Assembly (NCBI RefSeq): GCF_035918235.1
Contig: NZ_CP109485.1
Location: 10,323,001 to 10,387,000, forward strand
Reading direction: 5' to 3'
DNA from: Streptomyces sp. NBC_01445
Lineage (GTDB): Bacteria > Actinomycetota > Actinomycetes > Streptomycetales > Streptomycetaceae
Length of the DNA stretch: 64,000 nucleotides
Both the position numbers and the translations under genes were made by a program. The notes beneath the pieces are model-generated. The model was not told where the DNA came from. It ran no database searches and saw only the letters and a list, made by a program, of their open reading frames with translations. This document shows positions 61,248 through 64,000 of this stretch, piece by piece (position 1 is the stretch's first letter; each line of letters starts with the position of its first letter).

Positions 61248-61766
61248 TCAGACCAAGGGCGGCAGCAACGTCGCGCCGAGGCCCGCGGCCACGCCAACGA
61301 CAGCGGTGCAGGCCACCCCGGCCCGCAGCCAGCGGTGCTTGCGCACGGCAACCCGGGCGAGGAACCGCACCGTACGCGACAACTCCCCGCTTGCCGATGC
61401 TTCGTGGGCATCCGCGGCATCCGCCGGCTGCTCGTCGGAAGCGGCGGCCAGCTGGAGGAAGCTGTAGCGGTTGCCCCCCGGGTCCCGCAGCAGGCGCGGG
61501 GTCAACGCCGCGGCCAGGCTCACCGCGCCGCCAGCCAATCCGCAGACGAACGCGGCGAGCAGCCCTCCGGCGAGCAGCCCGGCCGCCCCACCGCGCTCCC
61601 ACAGGAGCACCGCGGGGCGGCTCCACCCGCCCGCCGTGCTGGCCAGCGCGGCCAGCGCCGCCGCCAGCACGCCGGCTTTGGTGTCCGCCTGCTGGTGGGT
61701 CGCGTGCAGCACGGTGAACATGTCCCGCTCGGGGCTACGGTCGGCTGCCGGCCCGACAGGTGTCAT
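61248..61766 (-). CDS. PycTM-like Pycsar membrane effector
   Basis: 172 residues. HATHQQADTKAGVLAAALAAL is the D-K-A-G motif and first helix, then a second membrane helix (LLAGGLLAAFVCGLAGG) and a C-terminal one (GVACTAVVGVAAGLGATLL). Between lie PRLLRDPGGNRYSFLQLAA and a helix with VRFLARVAVRK. Architecture and motif match the Pycsar effector family. It is convergent with the Crp gene and divergent from the cyclase-like gene, unlike the usual co-directional pair. Confidence 0.75.
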   Translation of the reverse strand: MTPVGPAADRSPERDMFTVLHATHQQADTKAGVLAAALAALASTAGGWSRPAVLLWERGGAAGLLAGGLLAAFVCGLAGGAVSLAAALTPRLLRDPGGNRYSFLQLAAASDEQPADAADAHEASASGELSRTVRFLARVAVRKHRWLRAGVACTAVVGVAAGLGATLLPPLV

Positions 61767-61983
61767 GGCGTCTCCTCGGTCCGCGACGGTGCGTCCCGTC
61801 CAGTAGCGGCCGGCGACCGGGACGGCACCAGTCCCTTCTACGGCTTTCCGGGATCCCCTACTTCTACAGGGTGTGTGCCGGGACGAGGGCGTACGACTGT
61901 GGCAGCGGCGGCCGCACGGGCTGCGTGTACGACGCAGCCCTCTGGGGCAAGTCCATTGCTACGCAGGAGAGTTGAGAGGTGTT

Positions 61984-62829
61984 ATGACGGCACATCGTGC
62001 GCACTCACCAGATCACCGGGCCGCGTTCGCGCGTCGCCTGCTGCTCGCGGTCGACGCGAAAGGGTACGGCGCGGCCGATGCGGTGACCCAGCGTCAACTC
62101 CAGGAGGGCATCACGCGCCTGGTAGCGGAGGCGGCCGACACCGCCGGGCTGGAGCGCGCACGATGGGCGACCCAGGAGGGCGGGGACTCCGTGTTCGCCG
62201 TGCTGCCCAAGGGGGCCTCCGAACCGGCCCTGGTCGACACCTTCATGCGCGCCCTGAACGCGGGGCTGCGCGCCTTCAATCGTGACCGGGTGCGGGAGAG
62301 CCGGCTCCGGCTCCGCGCCGCCGTCCACTTCGGCCCGGCCTCCCCTGCCGCCAACGGGTTCGTCGGCCGGGCCCCGGTGGAGACGGGCCGCATCCTGGAC
62401 TGCGCCGCCCTGCGCACCGCCCTGGTCCAGGCGCCGGACGCGGATCTGGCCGTCGCGGTCTCGGCGGTCGTCTTCCGGGACGTCGTACAGGACGCGCATA
62501 CGACCATCGCCCCGGAGGCGTTGCGGCGTGTATGGGTCGAGGAGAAGGAGTACCGAGGGGATGCCTGGATCTGGCTGCCGGACGCCGATGCCCGGCAGTT
62601 GGACCTCGAACCGGACCGGCCACGCAAGCGGGCAGAGACGGCTGACACCGCCGGGGAGACGGCCGTGGTCCGGGGTGACATCAGCGTCGACGAGGTGGCG
62701 GGAGAGGCGGTCTCGGTGCGTACGGACCGCGCCGTGGGCAGCCTCGAGGGCACCGCCAGGGTCGGCCGGGTGGCCCCCAGCGGCACGGTGATCGGGGTGG
62801 ACATCCGTACCGCCGGAGGCGAGAAGTGA
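61984..62829 (+). CDS. Divergent nucleotide-cyclase-like protein
   Basis: 281 residues from ATG 61984. A cyclase-homology-like domain spans 20-170: LLLAVDAKGYG (metal Asp24), EGGDSVFAVL (Asp68), LRAAVHFGP, and FVGRAPVETGRILD in place of the usual helix. The C-terminus (205-281) is a small beta-rich repeat region (VVRGDISVDEVAGEAVSV, GRVAPSGTVIGVDI) that recurs in the following NTPase (VEGRVVGIKID). Metal ligands persist, so it may still make a cyclic nucleotide, but class and substrate cannot be told. Confidence 0.6.
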   Translation: MTAHRAHSPDHRAAFARRLLLAVDAKGYGAADAVTQRQLQEGITRLVAEAADTAGLERARWATQEGGDSVFAVLPKGASEPALVDTFMRALNAGLRAFNRDRVRESRLRLRAAVHFGPASPAANGFVGRAPVETGRILDCAALRTALVQAPDADLAVAVSAVVFRDVVQDAHTTIAPEALRRVWVEEKEYRGDAWIWLPDADARQLDLEPDRPRKRAETADTAGETAVVRGDISVDEVAGEAVSVRTDRAVGSLEGTARVGRVAPSGTVIGVDIRTAGGEK

Positions 62830-64000
62830 CCACCGACCACGGCCGGGCCGGCCAGGCATTCGAGGACGTGGTCCGGGACCGGACGGGGACGGACTACGTC
62901 GAGCGCACGTGGCTGGCCGAGGAGATCGAGCGGGCCCTGGCGTCGGAGCGCGGCCAGTACGTGCTGGTGACCGGCGAGCCCGGCGCGGGCAAGACCAGCC
63001 TGCTCGCCGGAATAGCGCGATCCCGCCCCGACCGGCTGCGCTATTTCTTCCGGCGGGACAGCCGCACCGCGCTCACCGGCGGGGACATCCAGGCATTCCT
63101 GCTGTCCATCGGGCACCAACTCGCCCGGGTGTACCCGGAGATCTTCGCGCTGGATCGGCTCTCGGTGGTGATCGAGCAGCACATCGAGTCCGTCAAGGTC
63201 GAGGGGCGCGTCGTCGGCATCAAGATCGACGACTTGCAGGTGTCGCCGTTCCAGCTCACCGCGACGCTGGAAGTGCAGCAGCGGATCGGCGATGTGGGCG
63301 GGTCCGTCAGCGGCATCGAGATCGGGACGGCGCAGTTGGAGCCCCGCCTCCTCGATCCGGACAATCTCGCCCACCTCGCGCTGATCGGTCCCGCGCAGGT
63401 GCTGGCCGAGCAGGCCCCCGAGGCCAGGATCGTCATCCTGCTCGACGCCCTGGACGAGATCGCCGACGAAGACCTGGCGGCACCCAGGGACGGACTGCTG
63501 CGCTGGCTGGCCCGCTCTCCCGAACTGCCGGAGAATATCCGGATCGTCTTGATGTCCCGGCCGCATTCGGGACTGCGGCTGCTCAGGTCGGCCCGGGAGG
63601 AGCGCCTCACCGAGGTGGTCATCGACCCCGGATCCGCTCAGGTGGGGGACGATCTGCGCCAGTACGCGGACCGCGTCCTGGAGAACCCCGCAGTCGTCGC
63701 CATGGAACGGGCCCGGGGCCGGCTCGTGGGCCACACCAAGCATCACGCCGTCCGCAGGGCGGCCGGGAACTTCCTCTATCTGGCAACGTACGCCCGCGCG
63801 CTGAACGCGGCCGCCGCGGAAGGGAGCGACGAGCTGGCCGACCGTCTGCTCACCTTCAGCGACATACCCGGGAACCTGGTCGGCCTGTACGGCTTCTTCC
63901 TGGAACTCGTCCGCGAGGACATCGCCTCGTGGCCAGGCAGCAGGGCCGGGGCGCCGGACGACTGGGACACGGTGGCGCTGCCGCTCATCGGCGTGCTCAC
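62826..64000 (+). CDS. STAND-type P-loop NTPase (partial, cut by right edge)
   Basis: At least 391 residues from GTG 62826 (GTGA overlap), open at the window end. Walker A GEPGAGKTS (about 50), then a beta-rich insertion (VEGRVVGIKIDDLQV, GSVSGIEIGTAQL), Walker B VILLDALDEI and sensor RIVLMSRPH. This is the NACHT/AAA-like core of signal-transduction ATPases, which in bacteria often act in defence or programmed death with an effector domain at one end. None is visible at the N-terminus, so it must be beyond the edge or supplied in trans by the cyclase/PycTM pair. Confidence 0.75.
   Translation, partial: MTTDHGRAGQAFEDVVRDRTGTDYVERTWLAEEIERALASERGQYVLVTGEPGAGKTSLLAGIARSRPDRLRYFFRRDSRTALTGGDIQAFLLSIGHQLARVYPEIFALDRLSVVIEQHIESVKVEGRVVGIKIDDLQVSPFQLTATLEVQQRIGDVGGSVSGIEIGTAQLEPRLLDPDNLAHLALIGPAQVLAEQAPEARIVILLDALDEIADEDLAAPRDGLLRWLARSPELPENIRIVLMSRPHSGLRLLRSAREERLTEVVIDPGSAQVGDDLRQYADRVLENPAVVAMERARGRLVGHTKHHAVRRAAGNFLYLATYARALNAAAAEGSDELADRLLTFSDIPGNLVGLYGFFLELVREDIASWPGSRAGAPDDWDTVALPLIGVL

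Overview
The window reads as Streptomyces accessory DNA: very high G+C, many GTG starts, four-base ATGA/GTGA gene overlaps, and actinomycete families such as DUF2637, Tad pili, ECF sigma/CU044_5270 pairs, and XRE regulators next to small ATP-binding proteins. Disrupted genes, IS ends, plasmid-type genes and defence-type genes suggest a linear-plasmid, ICE or chromosome-arm region. I could not run database searches, so family names rest on motifs and gene order.

Region 1 (1-10.2 kb) is a graveyard with some live genes. A CmtR-type metal sensor, a CDF transporter with a Cys-rich tail and a TSUP permease sit between two halves of a broken ATP-dependent DNA ligase gene. A second ligase relic, a truncated nrdR and a truncated integrase follow. 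An aminoglycoside phosphotransferase gene lies between inverted, multi-copy 18-19 bp repeats, and a membrane protein carries 19 copies of a 12-residue beta-helix-like repeat.

Region 2 (10.3-48.5 kb) is a large transfer-type island. It opens with a DUF2637 (SpdB-like) gene and a heterodimeric ABC exporter. A complete Tad-pilus operon follows (lipoprotein, secreted protein, CpaB, TadZ, TadA, TadB, TadC, micro-proteins, Flp pilin, TadE/G, LysM-BTAD protein), then a coupling-ATPase operon (TraG/VirD4-like, replication-relaxation protein). A complete two-gene Pycsar-like defence unit, an ECF sigma factor with a membrane partner, and a type IV secretion operon come next (VirB8/TcpC-like, VirB2-like, TcpE/PrgI-like, VirB4-like, VirB6-like, lytic transglycosylase). 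A 55-bp near-perfect inverted repeat and clusters of GTGGAA/TTCCAC boxes bracket the block at 12.1 and 48.4 kb. No relaxase or intact integrase is seen.

Region 3 (49-58 kb) holds a Nudix hydrolase, an XRE/TPR regulator and a divergent overlapping run of small genes. A tight set follows: GT4 glycosyltransferase, left-handed beta-helix protein, class II aldolase and a MurA paralogue, which looks like a small pathway for an unknown enolpyruvyl-sugar or surface/secondary product. An intact IS630-type element lies just after it.

Region 4 (59-64 kb, cut by the window edge) has small and broken genes, then a second cyclic-nucleotide unit: a Crp-like regulator, a PycTM-like membrane effector, a divergent nucleotide-cyclase-like protein and a STAND-type NTPase. 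The window thus carries two different cyclase/PycTM modules, one inside the transfer island and one outside it.
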